A stretch of 64,000 bases of DNA from Pseudomonas sp. NFACC02 (lineage in GTDB: Bacteria > Pseudomonadota > Gammaproteobacteria > Pseudomonadales > Pseudomonadaceae), in assembly GCF_900110765.1 (NCBI RefSeq), contig NZ_FOEO01000001.1, positions 248,001 to 312,000 of the forward strand, in the 5' to 3' direction. Both the position numbers and the translations under genes were made by a program. Positions 34,261-42,144 of the stretch are shown piece after piece. The notes below the pieces were generated by a model. That model did not search any database. It was not told where the DNA came from and saw only the letters and a list, made by a program, of their open reading frames with translations. Within the stretch, counting starts at the first letter, position 1. Each line of letters starts with the position of its first letter.

Positions 34261-36819
34261 CTACACTACGGCATCGTGGCTGAGCAAGGCGCCTCGTCGA
34301 TCCTCGAAGAACGGCTTGTCCCCGGCAACTCGCGACGACGCCCTGGGCACCGCGGCATCGTCATCGCCCGTCGCGTCGATGAACCAGTAGCAATGGCGCA
34401 CTGCCCGCGTGATCGCGACATAGGCCAGGCGCAACACCTCGTCCTTCTGCGCGTTATCGAAGGCTTCAAGGTCGCCCTCTTTACCCAGCCCTGCCATCTG
34501 GTAAACCTGATTCTTGTACGGTGACCGGGTCAGGTGCTGGCAGTCGCCGAGCAGGAACACCGCGTCGGCCTGCAACCCCTTGGCGCTGTGATACGTCAGT
34601 TGCTTCAGGCGCCGCTCACCGGGCGGCAACGCATAATCGGCATTCATCACCGCGTGCAATGCCTCCGGTAACTTGTTGCGCTCACTCCCTTTGCGGTACA
34701 GCAACAATACCGAGTCACCCGCGTTGTAATGCTCGATCAGACGCTTCACCAGTTGATCGTCATCGCGATCGAACACGCTGACCGGCAGCAATTCCTGCAC
34801 CGGCCCGCTCGCTCTGGCCTTCTTGCCGCTGATCGCCGGCGCCGCGCGCACAATATGTTCCGCCGCGTCGATGATGTGCTGATGGCTGCGGAAGTTGTCG
34901 CTGAGCATGACCTTAGTGGTGCCCGGTGACGGGAACTCCCTGGGAAACTCCATGAAGAATTTCGGCGAACTGCCGCGCCAGCCGTAGATAGACTGCCAGT
35001 CGTCTCCGACGCACAACAGGGATGATCGCTGCGCGCTTCGACCCGCGTGCAACGCAGGGCCACGGCTGCGAATTTCCCGAAGGCTGGCGCGGATCCACGA
35101 GACGATCTGTGGCGAGACGTCCTGAAACTCATCGATCATCAGGTGCGACAGCGGGCGTAAGCCTTGATCGGCGACCAGTTTGAGGTTTTCTGGCGAGTTC
35201 TCACCGAACAGCGAGAACATCCGGTTATAGGTCATGACCGGCGGAGTCTGTTCCAGCAAATGGTCCTCGAAGGCTTTCCAGAACAGGCTCAAGGCCTCAA
35301 AGAAGAACCGGTCCGGGTCCTGATCCGAAAAACTCATCTGCGAGACGGCGTCAGGCACATCCAGCCCCAGGTTTTCGATAAAGCTGGCGGCGGCCACGAA
35401 GCAGTCCAGCAACGGTGCTGCGCTCAGCTCGCCTTTGACCTTGTAATCGAAGCCAGGCCCGGCAACCGCCGCTCCCGACAATGACTGCATCATGCCGCGC
35501 GACGCCTCGTAGCTCTCCAGCCAGATCACCGGCTTGCGGCAGAACGCCTGGAACAGCGTGCGCTTGATCACCCACTCGGCCCAGACCGGCAGCTTGGCGT
35601 CCGGACGGCGCAGGTGCTGGTCTTCACTCGGGTCGAAACCGAGCACGATCCAGGCGTCGAGTTCGGCGGCATAGCCGTGGACGTGGAATGTCAGCCCGCT
35701 GACCTCGACGGTCTGACGCATGGGCTCGACACCCTGGATCGGCCAGGCGCCCGCGCGGATCCACAGGTCCTCAATAACGTCGCACAGTTCCTCGTCACGC
35801 CTGGACGACAAGCCCATGACAGTGATGCGCTTCTGCACATCCGGATGATCGCGATCCAGTTCCTTCAATTGCAGTGAATGCCGGTACAGCGGCGCCATCA
35901 CTTCACGAAAGCGTGCATTGGCCGCGTACAGGTCCCGATAGCACAGGTTCATCTGCTGGCGCTGGGCATCGTTGATGCGCAGGTCAAAGGGGTTGCTGTC
36001 CGCCCCATCGTCCAGCCCTTTGTGGCCGAACAGGTCGCCACCCGACAGATGGGTATTCTGACTGCTCAGATTTTCGAAGGCCTGAAGCTGCTCAAAGCCC
36101 GGCAAGCTGCGCACCAGCGGCAGGATGCGTGAATGGAAGGTGCGCACCACCTCACGTGCCTGGCGCAGCGACAGGTCGTGCCCCCAGAGCCCCATGATCT
36201 CGACGAGCTTGTTGATGAAGTCCTTGCGCGACTCCCGGGTGAAGGTCACCACGGTCATCGAATCCAGCTCGAACCCCAGGTAGTGATGGAGCAGTAGCAC
36301 CCGCAAGACCAGCGATGTCGACTTGCCTGCGCCAGCACCCGCGATGACGTAGGTCGAGGGCGTATCACTGAAAATCATCTTCCATTGCGCGGCTGTGGGC
36401 TGAGCATGGGGTGGGAGCTTGTCCGCCACATCGGCCTTGATGCGTTTTTTCAGCTCGTTGGTCAGCGCCAGACGCCAGTCATCGAACAGGTGATCGTCGA
36501 CCCGCGGCCCCCGGTGCTCCGACGGGCGGGTATCACGGATCACCAGAACCCGACGCCCTTCTTCGATACCGTCCAGACGCCCTTCGTTGTAGCCCTCATC
36601 CATGCCTTCGGCGTGACCGTTGAGGAAGCCGTCGGCATGCCCCTGCTTCCATGACGGGACGTGCTGAGCCTGCATGCGTGACAAACCGCGGCCGATCATC
36701 CGGGCCAGCAGGCGTTTGAAGAAGGGCAAGCGCTCGGGCGTCGTCAGGTCAGGGGGCAAGTCAGCGATCGACTCGTGGAGTAGCTCGTGGGGTGGCTCGG
36801 CTGGAAAATCGTGCGACAC
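34261..36819 (-). CDS. UvrD/Rep-type superfamily 1 helicase with GxxxG-repeat N-terminus
   Basis: An 852-residue SF1A helicase, a 3'-5' DNA translocase by family. Motif I is VIAGAGAGKSTSLVLR (GAGAGKST at 161-168), motif Ia MTVVTFTRESRKDF, motif II LMIDEFQDVSP, motif III LCVGDDWQSIYGWRGS, motif V/VI TYHSAKGLQADAVFLLG and RLAYVAITRAV. Between motifs Ia and II is an unusually long, poorly conserved section of roughly 300 residues. The N-terminus is unlike Rep or UvrD: eight glycines at 60, 64, 68, 72, 76, 80, 84 and 88 form a perfect G-x3 repeat. It is transcribed alone, convergent to the ABC operon. The role is probably repair or replication restart, but unproven. Confidence 0.88.
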   Translation of the reverse strand: MSHDFPAEPPHELLHESIADLPPDLTTPERLPFFKRLLARMIGRGLSRMQAQHVPSWKQGHADGFLNGHAEGMDEGYNEGRLDGIEEGRRVLVIRDTRPSEHRGPRVDDHLFDDWRLALTNELKKRIKADVADKLPPHAQPTAAQWKMIFSDTPSTYVIAGAGAGKSTSLVLRVLLLHHYLGFELDSMTVVTFTRESRKDFINKLVEIMGLWGHDLSLRQAREVVRTFHSRILPLVRSLPGFEQLQAFENLSSQNTHLSGGDLFGHKGLDDGADSNPFDLRINDAQRQQMNLCYRDLYAANARFREVMAPLYRHSLQLKELDRDHPDVQKRITVMGLSSRRDEELCDVIEDLWIRAGAWPIQGVEPMRQTVEVSGLTFHVHGYAAELDAWIVLGFDPSEDQHLRRPDAKLPVWAEWVIKRTLFQAFCRKPVIWLESYEASRGMMQSLSGAAVAGPGFDYKVKGELSAAPLLDCFVAAASFIENLGLDVPDAVSQMSFSDQDPDRFFFEALSLFWKAFEDHLLEQTPPVMTYNRMFSLFGENSPENLKLVADQGLRPLSHLMIDEFQDVSPQIVSWIRASLREIRSRGPALHAGRSAQRSSLLCVGDDWQSIYGWRGSSPKFFMEFPREFPSPGTTKVMLSDNFRSHQHIIDAAEHIVRAAPAISGKKARASGPVQELLPVSVFDRDDDQLVKRLIEHYNAGDSVLLLYRKGSERNKLPEALHAVMNADYALPPGERRLKQLTYHSAKGLQADAVFLLGDCQHLTRSPYKNQVYQMAGLGKEGDLEAFDNAQKDEVLRLAYVAITRAVRHCYWFIDATGDDDAAVPRASSRVAGDKPFFEDRRGALLSHDAVV

Positions 36820-37097
36820 GCGGGCTCCATCTATCAGCGTTGAACGAGAAGGTGTCTATGGTCGCCCCATTTGCCGGAGAGCTCCAGCGAAATGCTTTAG
36901 GGTCATGGAGTTAGCCGATCAAGTGCAGGTAAAGCCGCAAAACAGGCAATCGTTAAACATTTAATATTTCGATTGTAATAACGCAAATCTTACGCTTTTT
37001 ATCGATGCTTGGTTGATAGATCATACATCCATCGACTGAAGAGTCATCACCAGCAGCGCTGCTGCTTACGCCGGCCCTGCTAATGGAGGAACTGATC

Positions 37098-37793
37098 ATG
37101 CTGCAACTTCGACCCTTCAAATCCCTTGGCGGCGCCGATCACGGGTGGCTGAACGCTCATCACCATTTTTCGTTCGCCAACTATTACGATCCGGCCCGCA
37201 TGAGCTGGGGCCAGCTACGGGTCTGGAACGATGATGTGATCCAGGCAGGCACGGGCTTCCCGCGCCACCCGCACCGCGACATGGAAATCATCACCTACGT
37301 ACGTGAGGGCGCTATCACTCACGAGGACAGCTTGGGTAACCGGGGCCGCACCGAAGCCGGCGACGTGCAAGTGATGAGCGCCGGGACGGGTGTAGCCCAC
37401 AGCGAGTACAACCTGGAGTCGAAAGAGACCCGCATTTTCCAGATCTGGATCATGCCGGACGAAGTCGGGGCTCCGCCTTCCTGGGGCGCCAAACCGTTCC
37501 CGAAAGGCAACCGCGAAGGCTTCGTAACCCTGGCCAGCGGTAAAACGGACGATGACATCGAGCTGCGTATCCGTGCCAATGCGCGTCTGGTCGCGGCAAA
37601 CCTGAAGGCCGGTGAAACCGCCGAGTACACCCTCGACCAGGGTCGCCGGGCGTATCTGGTGCCGGCCACCGGGATCATCGAGGTCAACGGTCTGCGCGCC
37701 AGTGCGCGGGACGGCGTGGCGGTTGAAGATGAGCGGGTGTTGCGGGTAACCGCCGTCGAAGACAGTGAGATCGTTCTGGTGGATGTCGCGTGA
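37098..37793 (+). CDS. Pirin family protein
   Basis: The ATG at 37098 follows GGAGGAACTGATC, giving 231 residues. Pirins are double-cupin iron proteins; the N-terminal cupin holds the metal site. The ligands are visible in FPRHPHRDMEIITYV (two His), in GTGVAHSEYN (third His) and in the Glu of LESKETRIFQIW. Some bacterial pirins have quercetinase activity or modulate metabolism, but the function is not predictable from sequence. The gene is a single unit with its own terminator immediately downstream. Confidence 0.9.
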   Translation: MLQLRPFKSLGGADHGWLNAHHHFSFANYYDPARMSWGQLRVWNDDVIQAGTGFPRHPHRDMEIITYVREGAITHEDSLGNRGRTEAGDVQVMSAGTGVAHSEYNLESKETRIFQIWIMPDEVGAPPSWGAKPFPKGNREGFVTLASGKTDDDIELRIRANARLVAANLKAGETAEYTLDQGRRAYLVPATGIIEVNGLRASARDGVAVEDERVLRVTAVEDSEIVLVDVA

Positions 37794-37815
37794 CAGCGCG
37801 CTGATGCTGTAGACG

Positions 37816-37852
37816 GAAGGCCCCGGCTTCGTGAGACGCCGGGGCTTTTTTA
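37816..37852 (+). terminator. Rho-independent terminator after pirin
   Basis: GCCCCGGC and GCCGGGGC pair around TTCGTGAGAC and are followed by TTTTTT. The sequence is nearly the same as the terminator at 41990, so it belongs to a recurring terminator type. Confidence 0.88.
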
Positions 37853-37902
37853 TCGGGATGACGTCTATTCTTCATCAGGCCATTCCTCTTTTGAGCAGGC
37901 CC

Positions 37903-38145
37903 ATGGACAAGCCATCCGATCAATCACCTCAACGTTCCGATGATAAGAAGCCGCCGACCTTCTGGCAGATGCTGCACAGCGTCATGGCGGCAGCCTTTGG
38001 CGTGCAGAGCCACAAGAATCGCGCCCGGGACTTCAATCATGGCAAGCCGTCGCACTTCGTGATCATGGGCGTTGCCTTCACGGTCATCTTCGCCCTTGCG
38101 TTGATGGGTATCGTGCAACTGGTCCTGCACTTCGCCGTGCCATGA
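37903..38145 (+). CDS. DUF2970 small membrane protein
   Basis: An 80-residue product from the ATG at 37903. The N-terminal half is hydrophilic (MDKPSDQSPQRSDDKKPPTF), followed by WQMLHSVMAAAFGVQSHKNR, the DUF2970 core, and then one membrane helix (FVIMGVAFTVIFALALMGIV). This is the DUF2970 domain, typical of small proteobacterial inner-membrane proteins of unknown function. The ribosome site is weak (GAGCAGGCCC). It converges on the binding-protein gene with a 1-bp gap. Confidence 0.78.
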   Translation: MDKPSDQSPQRSDDKKPPTFWQMLHSVMAAAFGVQSHKNRARDFNHGKPSHFVIMGVAFTVIFALALMGIVQLVLHFAVP

Positions 38146-38146
38146 C

Positions 38147-39271
38147 TCAGTGTGATGCATCGACGCGCACGAAGGGGTAAGCGACACCCTCGGGGCTGTG
38201 CCCCTCGGTGAACTGGCGGACGTCGATACCGTAGTCATCGCGGCCGTTGGCCTGCATGAAGCTGAGACTGTCGCTGCGCTCCCTGATTCGCATCGCGCGT
38301 ACCTGCCAGGTGCCGATGGGCTGACGCGCGTCCTTATCGGCCTCGTCGTAGTCATGCAACAACACCAGCGCCCAGCCTCCCAAGGTGAAATGGCCTCCGG
38401 CGACCACGCTCAAACGCCCTTCCAGCAGCGCCTGCAACGCGTCCGTCGAATCATTGATCGTGCCGACCGATACGTCTTTGCCCGGTTCCTTGCCCGCGTC
38501 GCGCAGGGCGTCCATCACCCCGAAAGCCATCAAGTCGCTGGCGGCCCAGACCAGACTCACGTCGGGATAGCGCTTGAGCAATACCTGTGCCTGCTCATAG
38601 GCACGATCGCGGCGCCAGCCACCCAGGACAATCTGTCGAAGACGGACTTGGGGATTTTCGGCGAGGGCTCGATACAGGCCCCGTTCGCGCTGCAGGGAGA
38701 CCGGCGTGCTGTTCGTACCGGAAAAGGCCAGCATGTCGAGGGTCTGCCCTGGTAACAGGGTCTGCCCTGGTAACAGGGTCTGCCCTGGTAACAAGGGCGC
38801 GCGGGATTCGATCAGTCGCTTGGCGATCAGGTAGCCGCCCTCCTCGTCGTTGGCCACGACACTGCCCAGAAAGTCGGGGTAGCGGGCGCGCAAGTCACCC
38901 AGGATGCTCAATTGATCGGCCGTGAAGGTGTTATTGACCGCAAGCAGTTTGACCCCGCTGCCGACTGACAGGCGCAGCACCTCCGGCGCAACGTTCAGCT
39001 CATTGGAGAACACCAGATAGTCCGGTCGCTCGCTGCCTTGCAGCGTCTCGCGGGCAAGCGTGAGCAACGTGCGCGTGTCACGGTCGGTGTAGTGGATCTG
39101 AAGACGCATGCCCAGGCGATCGGCTGCCGCCTGCATGAAGCGCGAATAGCTGGACCAGTACGGATCGGATGCCGCCCCCGGGTTGAGAAACACCACCGAA
39201 GCCGCCCACGTACCGCCGGACCACAGCCCACCCGCGACCAGAATGAGGCAGCCACTGAAAAACCTGATCAT
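38147..39271 (-). CDS. Periplasmic binding protein-like protein (LacI/sugar-binding fold)
   Basis: A 374-residue exported protein. The ATG at 39271 follows GAGGCTCGGTGTCC; a GTG two codons earlier is the alternative. The signal peptide is MIRFFSGCLILVAGGLWSGG (ending TWAA). The fold is that of sugar-binding proteins: ASVVFLNPGAASDPYWSSYS opens domain 1, and VSLVWAASDLMAFGVMDAL plus VSVGTINDSTDALQALLEGR are ligand-cleft strands. The segment LLPGQTLLPGQTLLPGQT (residues about 163-180) comes from a perfect 18-bp tandem repeat. There is no ABC permease or ATPase next to it, so it may feed a sensor or an orphan transporter. Confidence 0.83.
   Translation of the reverse strand: MIRFFSGCLILVAGGLWSGGTWAASVVFLNPGAASDPYWSSYSRFMQAAADRLGMRLQIHYTDRDTRTLLTLARETLQGSERPDYLVFSNELNVAPEVLRLSVGSGVKLLAVNNTFTADQLSILGDLRARYPDFLGSVVANDEEGGYLIAKRLIESRAPLLPGQTLLPGQTLLPGQTLDMLAFSGTNSTPVSLQRERGLYRALAENPQVRLRQIVLGGWRRDRAYEQAQVLLKRYPDVSLVWAASDLMAFGVMDALRDAGKEPGKDVSVGTINDSTDALQALLEGRLSVVAGGHFTLGGWALVLLHDYDEADKDARQPIGTWQVRAMRIRERSDSLSFMQANGRDDYGIDVRQFTEGHSPEGVAYPFVRVDASH
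38741..38794 (-). repeat. 18-bp coding tandem repeat, three copies
   Basis: GGTCTGCCCTGGTAACAG recurs at 38741, 38759 and 38777, the last copy ending AA instead of AG. It encodes LLPGQT three times in the binding protein. The unit is a multiple of three, so copy changes stay in frame. Slippage could vary the loop length between strains. Confidence 0.9.
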
Positions 39272-39382
39272 GGACACCGAGCCTCACCACCCCATACGTC
39301 ATAACCGAGCTGTATCAGGCCCGCTTATACCTTATTGGCCGTCGTCGGGTAAGGCGTACTCATGTGGGGACACAGTGCTGCG

Positions 39383-39499
39383 CTATTGGTGGCTCACCCA
39401 GAAAACGGCAGCCCCCACGACCAGAATAATGAGGAAGAAGATCGCCCAGGCATCCACGTGGCTGTCGGGCTTGGAAACTTTAGGGTGGTGGTTACTCAT
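39383..39499 (-). CDS. Small single-pass membrane protein, 38 aa
   Basis: The short frame runs from an ATG at 39499, after AAAAGGCGATGCA, to a TAG at 39383. It encodes MSNHHPKVSKPDSHVDAWAI followed by FFLIILVVGAAVFWVSHQ. A His/Lys-rich cytoplasmic head is joined to a clear membrane helix, and the coding frame fits pseudomonad codon use. I believe similar small proteins occur in other pseudomonads, but I cannot verify this here. No function is known; the tail and size would suit a small subunit or regulator of an inner-membrane complex. Confidence 0.65.
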   Translation of the reverse strand: MSNHHPKVSKPDSHVDAWAIFFLIILVVGAAVFWVSHQ

Positions 39500-39829
39500 T
39501 GCATCGCCTTTTGTCAGTCTTATGGGTGATTGCAGATGACACGGACCGCAGACGGTTGACCGAGGCCCTGAGCAGAGTAAAGTCGACGCTTGCCCTTATC
39601 ACAAGTGTGGACATGATCACCCGACGTGAGGCTTATCACGTTTGGTTCTTTGCATATATTCAAACATCACTTTTGCGCATATTCGCAAACTGGTAACCTC
39701 CCCCGGCTCCGTTTAGGGGCTGTGCGACCGTGCGCGCAGATTTGTTCAGCGGCCTGAGACCTTCGCGACAATGCATCGCCTGTTTCGGGCCGTCTAAGCA
39801 GCAGTGAACCGCCTGAGAACAGGACCACC
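39500..39829. other. Intergenic region upstream of cysI
   Basis: About 330 bp without a gene. The part at 39630-39690 is AT-rich with GCATATATTC (39652) and GCGCATATTCGC (39675), a candidate regulatory stretch for cysI. The region nearer the start codon is GC-rich leader. CysB control would be expected for this gene in general, but I cannot identify a CysB site by eye. Confidence 0.35.
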
Positions 39830-41488
39830 ATGTACGTATACGACGAGTACGATCAGCGGATCATCGAGGACCGCGTCAAGCAGTTCCGCGACCAGACCCG
39901 CCGCTATCTGGCCGGCGAGCTCAGCGAAGAAGAGTTCCGCCCGCTCCGCCTGCAAAACGGCCTTTATATCCAGCGCTTCGCGCCGATGCTGCGGGTCGCT
40001 GTGCCCTACGGCCAGTTGACGTCGCGCCAGACGCGAATGCTGGCCAAAATCGCCCGCGACTACGACAAGGGCTATGCACACATCAGTACCCGCCAGAACG
40101 TGCAGTTCAACTGGCCGGCGCTGGAAGACATTCCCGACATCCTCGCTGAACTGGCCACCGTGCAGATGCATGCGATCCAGACCAGCGGTAACTGCCTGCG
40201 CAACGTCACCACGGACCAGTTTGCCGGCGTCGCCGCCGACGAACTGGTTGACCCGCGCCCATGGTGCGAGATCGTGCGTCAGTGGACGACTTTCCACCCC
40301 GAATTCGCCTACCTGCCACGCAAGTTCAAGATCGCAATCAACGGTTCCACGTCCGATCGTGCTGCCATCGAAGTCCATGACATTGGCCTTGAGCCAGTGA
40401 AGAACGCCGCGGGCGAGCTGGGTTTCCGCGTGCTGGTCGGCGGCGGCCTGGGCCGTACCCCGGTCGTCGGCGCATTCATCAATGAGTTCCTGCCGTGGCA
40501 GGACCTGTTGAGCTACCTCGATGCCATCCTGCGCGTGTACAACCGTTACGGTCGGCGCGACAACAAGTACAAGGCGCGGATCAAGATCCTGGTCAAGGCG
40601 CTCACCCCTGAAGTCTTCGCCGAAAAAGTCGAAGCGGAAATGGCTCACCTGCGCGGTGGCCAGACGACGCTGACCGAGGCCGAGGTTCACCGGGTCTCCA
40701 AGCACTTCGTCGACCCTGAGTACAAGGCACTGGCGGACTACAGCGCGGAACTGGCTGAACGGGACAAAGAACACCCCGGGTTTGCCCGCTGGCGTTCACG
40801 CAACGTCCTGGCGCACAAGAAGCCGGGGTACGCGGCCGTGACCCTGTCGCTCAAGCCAACAGGCGTCGCACCGGGCGATGTCACCGACAAGCAACTGGAT
40901 GGCATCGCCGACCTGGCCGATCGCTACAGCTTCGGCCAGCTGCGCACCTCCCACGAGCAGAACATCATTCTGGCCGACGTCGAGCAGAGCCAGTTGTTCG
41001 CGATGTGGGGAGAACTGCGCGAGCAGGGTTTCGCCACGCCGAACATTGGTTTGCTGACCGATATCATCTGCTGCCCTGGCGGTGATTTCTGTTCGCTGGC
41101 CAACGCCAAGTCGATCCCGATCGCCGAATCCATCCAGCGCCGCTTCGACGACCTGGATTACCTGTTCGACATCGGCGAACTGGACCTGAACATTTCCGGC
41201 TGCATGAACGCCTGCGGCCATCACCACGTCGGCCATATCGGCATTCTGGGCGTGGACAAGAAAGGCGAAGAGTTCTATCAGGTTTCCCTGGGCGGCAGTG
41301 CCAGCCGGGATGCAAGCCTGGGCAAGATTCTTGGCCCGTCGTTCGCGCAGGACGCCATGCCGGATGTGATCGAGAAGCTGATCAAGGTGTACGTCGAAAA
41401 ACGTAACGAAGACGAGCGCTTCATCGACACCTATCAGCGTATCGGCATCGACCCTTTCAAGGAGCGCGTCTATGCAACGGATCATTAA
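39830..41488 (+). CDS. cysI: Sulfite reductase hemoprotein (CysI-type, single-subunit partner)
   Basis: A siroheme/[4Fe-4S] reductase of 552 residues that reduces sulfite to sulfide for cysteine synthesis. The cofactor ligands are visible as CCPGGDFCSLANAKS (first Cys pair) and NISGCMNACGHHHVGHIG (second pair, C-x3-C). N-terminal blocks are VPYGQLTSRQTRMLAKIARD and AHISTRQNVQFNWPALEDIP, and the siroheme-binding SGNCLRNVTT follows. The sulfite/nitrite reductase family cannot always be told apart, but the directly linked DUF934 gene is typical of the pseudomonad CysI locus. The stop overlaps the next start by 17 bp. Confidence 0.92.
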   Translation: MYVYDEYDQRIIEDRVKQFRDQTRRYLAGELSEEEFRPLRLQNGLYIQRFAPMLRVAVPYGQLTSRQTRMLAKIARDYDKGYAHISTRQNVQFNWPALEDIPDILAELATVQMHAIQTSGNCLRNVTTDQFAGVAADELVDPRPWCEIVRQWTTFHPEFAYLPRKFKIAINGSTSDRAAIEVHDIGLEPVKNAAGELGFRVLVGGGLGRTPVVGAFINEFLPWQDLLSYLDAILRVYNRYGRRDNKYKARIKILVKALTPEVFAEKVEAEMAHLRGGQTTLTEAEVHRVSKHFVDPEYKALADYSAELAERDKEHPGFARWRSRNVLAHKKPGYAAVTLSLKPTGVAPGDVTDKQLDGIADLADRYSFGQLRTSHEQNIILADVEQSQLFAMWGELREQGFATPNIGLLTDIICCPGGDFCSLANAKSIPIAESIQRRFDDLDYLFDIGELDLNISGCMNACGHHHVGHIGILGVDKKGEEFYQVSLGGSASRDASLGKILGPSFAQDAMPDVIEKLIKVYVEKRNEDERFIDTYQRIGIDPFKERVYATDH

Positions 41489-41966
41489 GAACAACGAAGT
41501 CATCGACGAAACCTGGCACTTGCTGCCCAAGGACACCGAATTCGATAGCCTCTCGAACTGCGACGACCTGATCGTGCCACTGGCTCTGTGGCGCGAACAC
41601 GGCCATGCGCTGAAGGCCCGTGACGGCGGGCTGGGTGTCTGGCTGGACAGCGACGAGGAAGCGGAAGAAATCGGTGAGGACGCCAACCAGTTCCAGGTCA
41701 TTGCCCTGAACTTCCCGGCGTTCACCGACGGGCGCAGCTACTCCAACGCACGCCTGCTGCGTGATCGCTACGGCTTCAAAGGCGAGCTGCGGGCCATTGG
41801 CGACGTGTTGCGCGACCAATTGTTCTATCTGCACCGCTGTGGTTTCGACGCCTTTGCGATTCGTGCCGACAAGGACCCGTACGAAGCGCTGCAAAGCCTT
41901 CGGGACTTCTCGGTCACCTATCAGGCGGCGACCGACGAGCCATTGCCGCTGTTTCGCCGTCGTTGA
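41472..41966 (+). CDS. DUF934 (CysI-associated) protein
   Basis: The 164-residue product starts inside the end of cysI (17-bp overlap), pointing to coupled translation. MQRIIKNNEVIDETWHLLPK and ALNFPAFTDGRSYSNARLLR are the hallmark DUF934 blocks. The next is RYGFKGELRAIGDVLRDQLF, then YLHRCGFDAFAIRADKDPYE. The family always accompanies assimilatory sulfite reductase genes in pseudomonads and is thought to help reduction or assembly; its biochemical action is not established. A strong terminator follows. Confidence 0.88.
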   Translation: MQRIIKNNEVIDETWHLLPKDTEFDSLSNCDDLIVPLALWREHGHALKARDGGLGVWLDSDEEAEEIGEDANQFQVIALNFPAFTDGRSYSNARLLRDRYGFKGELRAIGDVLRDQLFYLHRCGFDAFAIRADKDPYEALQSLRDFSVTYQAATDEPLPLFRRR

Positions 41967-41989
41967 TGCGACGCTGATCAGCAAGCAGC

Positions 41990-42027
41990 AAAAAGCCCCG
42001 GCTTCGTGAGAGGCCGGGGCTTTTTTG
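41990..42027 (+). terminator. Rho-independent terminator after DUF934
   Basis: AAAAGCCCCGGC and GCCGGGGCTTTT pair around TTCGTGAGAG, followed by TTTTTTG. The loop and stem are almost identical to the terminator after the pirin gene (37816). Confidence 0.9.
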
Positions 42028-42040
42028 TAATCATTCGATC

Positions 42041-42128
42041 TGTAGGAGCGCGCTTGCCCGCGATTGCGTTCGGTCAGACACCCACGTGGAAACTGACCCA
42101 CCGCATCGCGGGCAAGCGCGCTCCTACA
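42041..42128. repeat. REP-type long inverted repeat
   Basis: The arms begin TGTAGGAGCGCGCTTGCCCG and are perfect complements over 24 bp, separated by 40 bases. This is the classical pseudomonad REP doublet (BIME-like) and lies between the cysI/DUF934 terminator and the end of sohB on the other strand. Confidence 0.88.
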
Positions 42129-42144
42129 ACGACGGAGTCGCGCT

